Below, one piece after another: positions 1-6,750 of a stretch of 7,099 nt of DNA. Below the pieces are notes generated by a model, which worked only from the letters and a program-made list of their open reading frames with translations, did no database searches and was not told where the DNA came from. Position numbers and translations under genes: made by a program. Position 1 is the stretch's first letter. Each line of letters starts with the position of its first letter. This stretch comes from Candidatus Woesebacteria bacterium (lineage in GTDB: Bacteria > Patescibacteriota > Microgenomatia > UBA1400 > MFAQ01): contig JAGVOE010000084.1 in NCBI GenBank assembly GCA_020052895.1, positions 1 through 7,099 of the forward strand. Reading direction: 5' to 3'.

Positions 1-443
1 ACTAACCCCTTGGTATTTAAACCAAAAGAGTTACCTTCTTCAACCATCGGAGCGATAACGGTGAGGATCGAGCCAAAGAGAGAAGGTTTACCGGCCAGGC
101 TGTAGAGATGACCTTCGGTGATAAGGTGCTTAAGATAAGGATTGTTGAACCAGGTGAGGGTGATCTGGCCAGTTTCGTCTTTGGCGGTGGCTTGAGTAAC
201 GATTTTTTGAGTTCGAGTATAAAAGGTTTTGAGATTTGAGAGATGAGCCAAAAAGGAAGCTGGCTGGCCGACCTGGATATCTTTAATAGCGGTTTGTTTG
301 GTAAAGTCTAGATAGTGATCTGGAAAGTGTTTGAGGAGGTCGCCGACAGTAGCGATGTTAAGACGAAGTAGCTTACTCTGGGTGGAGGGACCCACCCCTT
401 TTACTTGAGAAATCGAGTCAGAGAGTGAGAGAGGTAGACTCAT
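1..443 (-). CDS. recG: ATP-dependent DNA helicase RecG, N-terminal part (cut by window edge)
   Basis: RecG is a superfamily 2 DNA translocase that reverses stalled replication forks and processes branched DNA. Only 147 complete codons from the ATG at 443 are visible; the gene runs off the left edge, so the helicase motor domain is not seen. The visible part matches the RecG wedge region. A helix-hairpin-like VKGVGPSTQSKLLRL segment lies at about residues 14-28, followed by ATVGDLLKHFPDHYLDF (31-47). An OB-fold-like stretch (about 60-135) contains DETGQITLTWFNNPYLKHLI. These match my memory of the family's usual 'GVGP', 'DLL.HFP..Y.D' and 'D.TG...L.WFNQPYL' signatures. The ATG overlaps the TGA of an upstream 31-residue ORF as ATGA, which suggests translational coupling. 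No Shine-Dalgarno sequence precedes it. The family call is firm; whether the gene is intact cannot be judged here. Confidence 0.9.
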   Translation of the reverse strand, partial: MSLPLSLSDSISQVKGVGPSTQSKLLRLNIATVGDLLKHFPDHYLDFTKQTAIKDIQVGQPASFLAHLSNLKTFYTRTQKIVTQATAKDETGQITLTWFNNPYLKHLITEGHLYSLAGKPSLFGSILTVIAPMVEEGNSFGLNTKGL

Positions 444-535
444 CTAATAAAAAGAGAAGCAAAAGTAGTAAGCACCAAGACCATCGAACCGATAAAGATA
501 ATGATGGCGAAGAGCCTTTTTTTCTTTTTGGTCAT
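440..535 (-). CDS. Small single-pass membrane protein, 31 aa, coupled to recG
   Basis: This ORF is short and easily missed. It begins with ATG at 535 and stops with a TGA that shares ATGA with the recG start. The product starts MTKKKKRLFAIIIFIG and ends TTFASLFIR. That gives five positive residues at positions 3-7 and then about 23 hydrophobic residues (roughly 8-30), a textbook N-in single transmembrane helix with almost nothing outside the membrane. Support comes from the stop/start overlap with a real gene, a near-perfect minus-strand -10 box just upstream, and a composition that random sequence rarely gives. No Shine-Dalgarno sequence is visible. I do not recognise the family. Very short Lys-rich single-helix proteins are annotated in many bacteria as domains of unknown function, but I cannot assign it to one. 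It could alternatively act mainly as a leader ORF controlling recG translation. Confidence 0.6.
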   Translation of the reverse strand: MTKKKKRLFAIIIFIGSMVLVLTTFASLFIR

Positions 536-537
536 AG

Positions 538-566
538 TTGTAAGGATATTTAAGCTATTATATTAT
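538..566 (+). promoter_or_regulatory. Candidate sigma70-type promoter for the penicillin-binding protein gene
   Basis: TTGTAA at 538-543 (4 of 6 matches to TTGACA) is followed, after exactly 17 bases, by TATTAT at 561-566 (5 of 6 matches to TATAAT). The expected start near 573 leaves only about 8 bases before the ATG at 581. The transcript would be almost leaderless, which fits the absence of a Shine-Dalgarno sequence. The -10 box overlaps the minus-strand -10 box by two bases, so the two promoters probably compete. This rests on sequence match only. Confidence 0.45.
557..562 (-). promoter_or_regulatory. Candidate -10 box for the small ORF and recG
   Basis: Read on the minus strand, positions 562-557 spell a perfect TATAAT. 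It lies 21 bases before the ATG at 535, so transcription would begin near 550 and leave a leader of about 15 bases. The -35 region, which would overlap the first codons of the divergent penicillin-binding protein gene, matches the consensus poorly (TACATA at a 17-base spacing). The surrounding DNA is very AT-rich, so a chance match is possible. Confidence 0.45.
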
Positions 567-580
567 TAATAGATAAATTT

Positions 581-3130
581 ATGTATAGAAGAAGACCAAA
601 AGTCAGTCCCTTGAGAGTAGTTGGGTTAAAAATCAATGCCGGTAAACTAATATTCTTTGGCTTACTAGGCTTGACAATGATGATGATTCTGGTTTTTGCT
701 TGGTTTTCGAGAGGTTTGCCTGATCCGGCAAAGGTTCAAAGAAAGACGGGATTTTCGACCGAGATCGTGGATAGAACAGGTAAGGTGATACTTTACGATG
801 TATTTACCGATCAGGATCGGAAGTTCACACCCCTGGTGGAGGTGCCAGACTATTTAAAGAAAGCGACTATTGCTATTGAGGATAAGGATTTTTACAATCA
901 CCAGGGTTTTGACCCGATGTCCGTTTTGCGCATACTCAAGAATGTAGTCCTCAAAAAGAGACTGATTGGTGGTTCTACTCTGACCCAGCAACTAGTAAAG
1001 ATGATTTTACTGACCAACGAAAGATCGGTCTCCAGAAAAGTGAGGGAGTTTATGCTTTCTCTCAGAATTGAGAAATCCTTTACTAAAGATGAAATTTTAC
1101 AGATGTACTTAAATGAGGCTCCGTATGGTGGGACAGCGGTAGGTGTAGCTTCGGCGGCCCAGATATACTTTGGTAAGGAGGTAGCCGATCTTAACTTGAC
1201 GGAGTCGGTTTTCTTGGCCGGGCTACCCCAGTCCCCTTCCCGCTACTCTCCATACGCTGGGAGTAACGATAAAGCATATTTGCCCAGAGCTAAGGATGTG
1301 GCTAGAAGAATGAGAGAAGACGGCCAGATTACTAAAGAGATGGAGTCTCAGGTCAACGACGAACTGGAAAATCTTAAGTTTAGTGGCCTAGCTAATAATA
1401 AAATAAAAGCACCCCACTTTGTGATGTATATCAAACAACTGGTAGAGGAGAAATACGGTCCAAGTATATTTGAGACTGGCGGTCTAAGGATTACTACCAG
1501 TTTAGACTGGGACTTGCAGCAAAAAGCCGAGAGGATAGTTAAAGAGGAGGTGGACAAAGTGACGGCTAGTCTGAATATCAACAATGGCTCTTCGGTGATA
1601 CTAGACACTAAGACGGGCGAGATACTAAGTATGGTGGGCTCAAAAGATTTTTTTGATACCAGCATAGACGGAGAGGTCAATGTTTCGATGAGGTTGAGGC
1701 AGCCCGGATCATCGATAAAGCCTTTGGTTTACGCAACAGCCTTGGGACAGAACTTTAATCCGGCTTCGGTGCTGTCCGATACGGTGACTGAGTTTCCCGG
1801 GAAAGATGAAAAGACTCCTTATATCCCTAAAAATTACGACGGTAAAGAGCATGGCTTGATCCATTTGAGAGAAGCACTGGCTAGCTCGATTAATATTCCG
1901 GCGGTCAAGCTTCTAGCTCTGGTGGGGGTAGAGGATGTTTTACAACAAGGATATCGGATGGGTCTGGCCTCGCTTAACCCGACTAGGGAGACAATGTCGC
2001 GAGTGGGGCTCTCCATGGCTCTAGGAGGGGCTGAGGTAAGGCTACTGGACCTAGCTTCGGCTTACAGTGCTTTTGCCAACAGTGGTTATAAAGTAGAGCC
2101 GGTAGCTATCTTAAAAATTGAAGACAACCAAGAAAGAGCGATATTTGAAAACAAGGCGGTTAAGTCTGAGAGAGTCTTGGATGAGAAGGTGTCTTTTTTA
2201 ATCAACTCGATTTTGTCGGATAACAATGCCAGGCTACTAACCTTTGGGCCAAACTCTTACTTAAATATGGGTGCTAGGGCGGTGGCGGTAAAGACAGGAA
2301 CCACCAATGATCTAAGAGACAACTGGACTATTGGCTGGAGTAAGGACGTCATTGTGGGAGTGTGGGTGGGCAACAATGACAACGAAAAAATGAAAAATGT
2401 GGCCTCTGGTGTTTCTGGAGCGGCTCCGATTTGGCGAAGACAGATGTTGGAAGTGCTGACTCAGAGGCCGGACTCCCCCTTTACGGTACCTGAGGGAGTT
2501 TCTCAGGTCGAGGTAGACAAGGTTTCCGGCTACCCGGCTCATGACGGCTTTGGCAGCTATAAAGAGTGGTTTGTAGATGGTACGATTCCCACTGGTCCGG
2601 ATCCGATCCACACCAAATTAAAGATGTGTAAAAGTGAGTCGGGAAAACTAGCTGACAAGATAGCCATTTCTCAAGGTAATTATGATGAAAAAGAGTACGT
2701 TGTTATCAAGGAAAATGACCCCCTGACTGGCAAATCCTTGTGGCAGAAGGGCATTGATGACTGGATTGCTAGGCAAGATAATCCGATCTTTAAACCACCA
2801 GTGGAGGTGTGTGGGGCCACGTCCGTGATGGACATTCAGATTGTCACTCCGGCTCATCAATCTCGAGTAGATGGTGACCAGGTGACGGTACGTTTTTCTG
2901 TGGTCTCCAGCAAACCGATAGTGGAAGCTAGGATGTATCTAGACGATGTCCAGCTAGAGCCGGTGATTACAGATGGAAATTATCTAAAAAGCATTAAGGT
3001 GACTACCGGCTTACACATTTTGAAGATAACAGCCAAGAATAATGAGGGGGCTCAGGAGTCGAAGACTAGTGATTTTGGAGTAAATCAAGAGTGGGTCTCC
3101 CCCACTCCAAGTTCAACACCAACTCCGTAA
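581..3130 (+). CDS. Class A penicillin-binding protein (bifunctional transglycosylase/transpeptidase), PBP1A-like
   Basis: This 849-residue enzyme polymerises lipid II glycan strands and cross-links their peptides outside the cytoplasmic membrane. An Arg/Lys-rich cytoplasmic tail (1-22) precedes one membrane anchor (about 23-43). The GT51 transglycosylase domain (about 60-240) shows EDKDFYNHQG with catalytic Glu100, GGSTLTQQLVK (130-140), the RKVRE motif (152-156) and KDEILQMYLNEAPYGG (169-184). The transpeptidase domain (about 335-620) carries the acylation serine in SSIK (Ser377, Lys380), the SIN motif (436-438) and KTGT (571-574). All catalytic motifs are present, so it should be active. 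After a linker comes an Ig-like beta domain (about 750-834) and a short PTPSSTPTP tail. The only two cysteines, 683 and 744, lie outside the membrane in the C-terminal part. The length is close to that of E. coli PBP1a and PBP1b. The gene is alone on the plus strand and its TAA abuts the pheT stop. I see no Shine-Dalgarno sequence before the ATG. Symbols such as mrcA or ponA would be by analogy only. Confidence 0.95.
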   Translation: MYRRRPKVSPLRVVGLKINAGKLIFFGLLGLTMMMILVFAWFSRGLPDPAKVQRKTGFSTEIVDRTGKVILYDVFTDQDRKFTPLVEVPDYLKKATIAIEDKDFYNHQGFDPMSVLRILKNVVLKKRLIGGSTLTQQLVKMILLTNERSVSRKVREFMLSLRIEKSFTKDEILQMYLNEAPYGGTAVGVASAAQIYFGKEVADLNLTESVFLAGLPQSPSRYSPYAGSNDKAYLPRAKDVARRMREDGQITKEMESQVNDELENLKFSGLANNKIKAPHFVMYIKQLVEEKYGPSIFETGGLRITTSLDWDLQQKAERIVKEEVDKVTASLNINNGSSVILDTKTGEILSMVGSKDFFDTSIDGEVNVSMRLRQPGSSIKPLVYATALGQNFNPASVLSDTVTEFPGKDEKTPYIPKNYDGKEHGLIHLREALASSINIPAVKLLALVGVEDVLQQGYRMGLASLNPTRETMSRVGLSMALGGAEVRLLDLASAYSAFANSGYKVEPVAILKIEDNQERAIFENKAVKSERVLDEKVSFLINSILSDNNARLLTFGPNSYLNMGARAVAVKTGTTNDLRDNWTIGWSKDVIVGVWVGNNDNEKMKNVASGVSGAAPIWRRQMLEVLTQRPDSPFTVPEGVSQVEVDKVSGYPAHDGFGSYKEWFVDGTIPTGPDPIHTKLKMCKSESGKLADKIAISQGNYDEKEYVVIKENDPLTGKSLWQKGIDDWIARQDNPIFKPPVEVCGATSVMDIQIVTPAHQSRVDGDQVTVRFSVVSSKPIVEARMYLDDVQLEPVITDGNYLKSIKVTTGLHILKITAKNNEGAQESKTSDFGVNQEWVSPTPSSTPTP
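3081..3107 (-). terminator. Weak candidate terminator after pheT
   Basis: A perfect 7-bp GC-rich inverted repeat, GAGTGGG (3089-3095) and CCCACTC (3101-3107), encloses a 5-base loop. Read on the minus strand it lies 24 bases past the pheT stop and is followed by TTGATTTA (3088-3081), a poor U-tract. It sits inside the last codons of the convergent penicillin-binding protein gene. In that gene's own transcript it is not followed by a T-run. It could end the phenylalanyl-tRNA synthetase operon transcript inefficiently, or simply be a hairpin arising from coding sequence. Confidence 0.35.
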
Positions 3131-5116
3131 CTAAGTTTGAAAAACTTGCTGGATGGACTTCTTTAAGGTGTTGACCTCTGACTGTTGAAGGTTTTTTTGG
3201 TGGCTACCAAAGGAAACTCGAAAACTGTGATTCTGCTGATAGCTCCCAAGGTACTGAACTTCTTTAATAAGATCGGAAGTATTTTTGATGATCTTAATAA
3301 TATCCCCCAGTAAGTATTTGGACTTTATAGTAATGTCTTCGAGAAGGTTGGGATATTCAGATACAGGTTCATAAATAGGATGTGAATTTATTTTGGAGAC
3401 CAGATTTTCCAGGTTTATTTCGATGGCCGTGGGAGATGATTCCAGACCGATATTTCTGAGAACTAGTTTCTTAGGCAGTCCGAGGTAGCCTAGCAGTAGT
3501 CCATCTGAGGTGACCGTAGCTGTACTAGCCGGATCGAAATAAGGCGGCGGCTTTTGAGCTGGCTCAAAATCGATTTTTCTTACTTGAAGAAAAGTGAGCA
3601 GGGTTTCGAGAAGACCTTTGTAGTCTAAAAAATTACCCTCGCAGAGTATGGCCAAGGTCGGGAGTTCGTGGGGCAGCTGGCTATTAACTATTTTTTGGTA
3701 TGTATGGGCGATCTCGAAGGTTTTGATGAGACCAGAGACTTTACCCTGGTTATGTTTATGGTTTTCTAAAGACGAAGGGATTAAGGAGTTTCGTAGATAC
3801 TGATAGTCAAGAGATAAGGCATTTTGGAGTTTTAGGTTTTGAGCTGAGCTTTGGAGGGTTCTGTCTATGAGAGATTGAGAAATGAGTGAGCTATTGTAGA
3901 CCTCGTAAAGCCCGTGGCAGGCCAAATACTTTTTTATCTTAAGTTCTGTTTCTAAAAGGAGATTTTTTGGTTCCGGCTGGACCGTAACAGTGGGTATATG
4001 TGAGGGTAAGCGATAGTAACCATAAATTCTAGCTACTTCTTCGGCAAGGTCTTCCTTGAGGTTAATATCATGGTAGCGCCAACTAGGAACCAAGCAACTT
4101 AACTGGGTGGCAGAAGCGTCCACCGAGAAGCCTAAACTTTCTAGAATCGAAATGACTGTTTTATTATCGATATCTATGCCAATAAAGTGATTTAACCAAT
4201 TAAAGTCTAGACTAACTGATTTTGGTTTATATGGACTTGGATAGTAATCAAGGAGTGATGAAGATATTTCTCCGCCAGCCCTCTCTTTAATCAATTGAAT
4301 TGCTTTTGACATTACAGCTAGACAGAGTTCTGGATCTGGACCCTTTTCGTATATTTGAGCAGCAAGGGTTCTCTTTTGTAGGTAAAGTGATGAATGGCGA
4401 ATTTTGGCCGGATGATAGACGGGTACGATGAGAAGAAGGGATTTGGTGTGATCGTCAACCATAGCTACTTCTCCTCCCATGATGCCACAAAGATCTATTA
4501 GCCGGCCTGAGGTATCTTCAATAACCAAGTCGCCACCGGAAAGCTGGTTAACTTGATGGTCTAGGGTGATAACGACCTCACCGAGGCGACTTTCTCTAAT
4601 AGTTAGATTTTGGGTAGCTAGTTTGTCTAGATCAAAAATATGGCTAGGCAGACCATAAAGTATGGTTAACTCATTGGTGATATCGATACAATTGTTAAGG
4701 GGTTTTTGGCCACAGTTTTCGAGAAACTTTTGAGTCGCCAAAGGCGAGGGCTTGATGGAGATATTTTCTAGGCTAATAGCAACAAAGCGGACAACTAGAT
4801 TTTGATCAAAGTTAAAGTGAAATGGCTGAGGCAGGCCCAAGGGAAATTTTATTTTATCTTGGTATGGATCATTTATAAGCTGAGCTGGGATTTTGAATTG
4901 AGTTAGGATAGCCGCGGCTTCTCTAGCTACTCCTTGAGCACTGGCGGAGTCGACCCGATTAGTGATAGCTTCTATTTTATAGATGAAGTCGCCGTCGACC
5001 TCATGAAATCCGTCGAAGGTGGGGCCACAAAGGCTAACTTTTTGGGCGATCTCCTGAGCACTGGCGGAGGTCTCTAAAAACTTTCGAAGTGAGCGATCGG
5101 TAAGAATAATGTCCAT
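3131..5116 (-). CDS. pheT: Phenylalanyl-tRNA synthetase beta subunit, short form lacking the N-terminal tRNA-binding OB domain
   Basis: PheT is the large subunit of the class II alpha2-beta2 enzyme that charges tRNA-Phe in the cytoplasm. It supplies editing and tRNA contacts while PheS carries the active site. In its 661 residues I see a B1 region with YKIEAITNRVDSASAQGVARE (46-66). Next is the B3/B4 editing domain (about 130-283), with CIDITNELTILYGLPSHIFD and CGIMGGE. The residues aligning with known editing positions appear kept: His159, Glu216, Thr250 and Ala252. A B5 domain (about 299-368) shows PSWRYHDINLKEDLAEEVAR. A catalytic-like core follows (about 385-578), and a C-terminal FDX-ACB anticodon-binding domain (about 581-661). 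E. coli PheT has about 795 residues; the EMAP-II-like OB domain normally inserted near residues 40-150 is absent. The start lies one base after the pheS stop (TAA-C-ATG) with no clear Shine-Dalgarno sequence, so reinitiation is likely. The stop TAG abuts the convergent gene. Confidence 0.95.
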   Translation of the reverse strand: MDIILTDRSLRKFLETSASAQEIAQKVSLCGPTFDGFHEVDGDFIYKIEAITNRVDSASAQGVAREAAAILTQFKIPAQLINDPYQDKIKFPLGLPQPFHFNFDQNLVVRFVAISLENISIKPSPLATQKFLENCGQKPLNNCIDITNELTILYGLPSHIFDLDKLATQNLTIRESRLGEVVITLDHQVNQLSGGDLVIEDTSGRLIDLCGIMGGEVAMVDDHTKSLLLIVPVYHPAKIRHSSLYLQKRTLAAQIYEKGPDPELCLAVMSKAIQLIKERAGGEISSSLLDYYPSPYKPKSVSLDFNWLNHFIGIDIDNKTVISILESLGFSVDASATQLSCLVPSWRYHDINLKEDLAEEVARIYGYYRLPSHIPTVTVQPEPKNLLLETELKIKKYLACHGLYEVYNSSLISQSLIDRTLQSSAQNLKLQNALSLDYQYLRNSLIPSSLENHKHNQGKVSGLIKTFEIAHTYQKIVNSQLPHELPTLAILCEGNFLDYKGLLETLLTFLQVRKIDFEPAQKPPPYFDPASTATVTSDGLLLGYLGLPKKLVLRNIGLESSPTAIEINLENLVSKINSHPIYEPVSEYPNLLEDITIKSKYLLGDIIKIIKNTSDLIKEVQYLGSYQQNHSFRVSFGSHQKNLQQSEVNTLKKSIQQVFQT

Positions 5117-5117
5117 G

Positions 5118-6137
5118 TTAAAACTGTTTTAGAAATCTAATATCATCGCTATAAACCAGACGAAGATCTGGTAACTGAGTTTTCATCATCAAGACTCGCT
5201 CTACTCCCCAGCCAAAGGCGAAACCGGTACACTGATCGGGATTGAGGCCGCCGTTTTTTAGTACTTGGGGATGGACCATACCGGCTCCGCCCAGCTCTAG
5301 CCAGCCAGATTTACAGACCTTACAAGCATTTTTGGCGATTAGACCGGTGCCGTTACAAAGTCCACAGCTGACATCTATTTCAAAGCTGGGCTCGGTAAAC
5401 TGAAAGTGGTGTGGTCGAAGACGGGTGCGACGATCTGACCCAAAGTAGGACTTGGCAAAAAACTCAGTTATCCCGAGAAGGTGGGTAATGTTGATATCTT
5501 TGTCGACGACCAAGCCTTCAAACTGATGAAACATGGGCGTGTGGCTAGCGTCGATCTGGCGACGATAAGTCTTGCCGATGTTGATCATTTTGATGGGAGG
5601 AGCTTTTTTGAGCTCCATCTCATGTAATTGACCGTTGCTGGTGTGAGCCGTTAGAACGATGTCTTGGTCGATAAAAAAAGTTTCTTGGTCGTCTCTAGCT
5701 GGGTGGTCTGGCGGAATATTTAGACCTTCGGCGTAGTACCAGTCGGTCTCGACTTCTGGATAGCGGCGACGAACAAAACCTTGGCTAAGAAAGGTGTTTT
5801 CGATTTCTTCGATGGCTTGGGTAATCAGATGAAGGCTACCCAAGGGGGTGGGGGTGCCAGGAGTGGTCACGTCAAAAGTAGTGGAGGTGGGTAGAGATAG
5901 AAACTGGTTTATTTTTTCAGTGATTTTGGTTTCGATCACAGACTTAAGGTCGTTGATTTTTCGACCAGTCTGAGGATCTGATTTTATGGGGAGGGTTTTG
6001 AAGAGGGTATTGATCTGGCCGTGTTTTCCCAAGTACCGGGTACTGAGAAGGTCAACTTGAGCCAGAGAAGTTACCTGCTTTAAGTCTAATGTGAACTCCC
6101 CTTGAATGGTCTGTATGGCGGTTAACTTGGTATCCAT
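5118..6137 (-). CDS. pheS: Phenylalanyl-tRNA synthetase alpha subunit, with a four-cysteine insertion
   Basis: PheS is the catalytic subunit joining phenylalanine to tRNA-Phe. From the ATG at 6137 it has 339 residues, a normal length. An N-terminal coiled-coil-like region contains YLGKHGQ (35-41). The class II core has motif 1 (about 100-121), DHPARDDQETFFI (144-156) and the HTS phenylalanine-site motif (165-167). Motif 2 includes YRRQIDASHTPMFHQFEG (191-208), and motif 3 is GFAFGWGVERVLMM (305-318). Between motifs 2 and 3, the DVSCGLCNGTG stretch and a second CKVC give cysteines 258, 261, 272 and 275, a likely zinc site of the CxxCxGxG type. The frame extends six codons upstream to a TTG at 6155, which has AGG five bases before it. 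The ATG has AAAGG only two bases away. I prefer the ATG by codon, but the TTG start (345 residues) remains possible. The rplT stop is 30 bases upstream, leaving no room for a pheM-type leader. Confidence 0.94.
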   Translation of the reverse strand: MDTKLTAIQTIQGEFTLDLKQVTSLAQVDLLSTRYLGKHGQINTLFKTLPIKSDPQTGRKINDLKSVIETKITEKINQFLSLPTSTTFDVTTPGTPTPLGSLHLITQAIEEIENTFLSQGFVRRRYPEVETDWYYAEGLNIPPDHPARDDQETFFIDQDIVLTAHTSNGQLHEMELKKAPPIKMINIGKTYRRQIDASHTPMFHQFEGLVVDKDINITHLLGITEFFAKSYFGSDRRTRLRPHHFQFTEPSFEIDVSCGLCNGTGLIAKNACKVCKSGWLELGGAGMVHPQVLKNGGLNPDQCTGFAFGWGVERVLMMKTQLPDLRLVYSDDIRFLKQF

Positions 6138-6167
6138 TACCTTTAATGATAACAAATTCGCCTGAGT

Positions 6168-6524
6168 TTATTTTTCTGAGGTAAAAGAGACGAGGTCCTT
6201 AAAAGTTTCAGGGAGATCAGTGGCTAAAGCAGCCATGATTTTGCGATTTAAGGTAATTTTTTTGTCTGATAGAGATTTAATAAATCTAGAGTACTGGGGA
6301 GCTCCTTCGATGGTGGAGAGAGCGGCGTTTATTCTTGATATCCAAGTGACTCTCATCTGTTGTTTTCTCTCTTTGCGACCGTTGTAGGCGTACTGTCCGG
6401 CGTGTAGAACAGCCTCATGAGCAACCTTGAAGAGACGGTTCCGAGTCATACGATACCCCTTGGCCAGTTTTAAGATTTTTTTGTGTCCTTGACGGCGGAC
6501 AGTGCCGGTTTTTGTTCGTGGCAT
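6168..6524 (-). CDS. rplT: 50S ribosomal protein L20
   Basis: L20 (bL20) is a basic 23S rRNA-binding protein required early in large-subunit assembly; in several bacteria it also represses its own operon. The 118-residue product starts MPRTKTGTVRRQGHKKILK. It continues with KGYRMTRNRLFKVAHEAV and the conserved block RKERKQQMRVTWISRINAAL (51-70), then YSRFIKSL and LNRKIMAALA. This is the normal family length and order, and the N-terminal extension is intact. It lies 25 bases after rpmI and 30 bases before pheS on the same strand, in the classic infC-rpmI-rplT order. No Shine-Dalgarno sequence precedes the ATG; the upstream bases are ACACAAC. Any L20 autoregulatory RNA site would lie further upstream and cannot be judged from this window. 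Confidence 0.97.
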   Translation of the reverse strand: MPRTKTGTVRRQGHKKILKLAKGYRMTRNRLFKVAHEAVLHAGQYAYNGRKERKQQMRVTWISRINAALSTIEGAPQYSRFIKSLSDKKITLNRKIMAALATDLPETFKDLVSFTSEK

Positions 6525-6549
6525 GTTGTGTTATTTCAGGATTTTAGAT

Positions 6550-6750
6550 TTATAGGTGAAGCATGGCTTTAATTTTGGTAGCGATTTTACCGGTGACTTC
6601 TTGGTAGTGGCGGTAGCGTCGGATAAGCTTTTTGCTCTTTTTTCGACGAAGATGACGCATGTAAGGACTACGACGAAGTACCTTACCCGTACCGGTAATT
6701 TTAAAACGCTTCATGACAATTTTTCTAGTCTTTTGTTTGAGTTTGGTCAT
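6550..6750 (-). CDS. rpmI: 50S ribosomal protein L35
   Basis: L35 (bL35) is a small, strongly basic large-subunit protein. I take the ATG at 6750, giving 66 residues beginning MTKLKQKTRKIVMKRFKITG. It continues TGKVLRRSPYMRHLRRKKSKK and ends IKAMLHL. This matches the usual family start (M-x-K-L-K-T-x-x-x-x-x-KRFK-x-T-x-x-GK) and the usual length of about 65. An in-frame ATG nine codons earlier (6777) would lie inside infC and add residues the family lacks, so I reject it. With the chosen start, the junction with infC is TAA-C-ATG, a single spacer base, the same as pheS-pheT. No Shine-Dalgarno sequence is visible, so coupling to infC translation is likely. Confidence 0.96.
   Translation of the reverse strand: MTKLKQKTRKIVMKRFKITGTGKVLRRSPYMRHLRRKKSKKLIRRYRHYQEVTGKIATKIKAMLHL

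Noticed and set aside
380..397. GGGTGG/CCACCC inverted repeat followed by CTTTT on the plus strand
   Set aside because: It lies in the conserved KGVGPST codons of recG, and no plus-strand gene is seen upstream that it could terminate.
3132..3148. AAGTTT-GAA-AAACTT inverted repeat at the pheT end
   Set aside because: The six-pair AU-rich stem with a three-base loop is unstable and has no T-run on either strand.
3166..3198. Possible plus-strand terminator after the PBP gene: a short AGGT/ACCT stem and a run of seven T
   Set aside because: The stem is only four pairs and the T-run is either too far from it or needs an 11-base loop. The T-run is explained by Gln-Lys-Asn codons of pheT.
3191..3199. 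A-AAA-AAC slippery heptamer in frame near the 3' end of pheT
   Set aside because: It has no supporting downstream structure that I can see, and PheT reads through to a complete FDX-ACB domain in frame zero; probably a chance result of CAA-AAA-AAC codons.
6138..6167. Possible promoter before pheS (TATCAT)
   Set aside because: No -35 match lies at a suitable distance, and the gene sits closely inside an operon.
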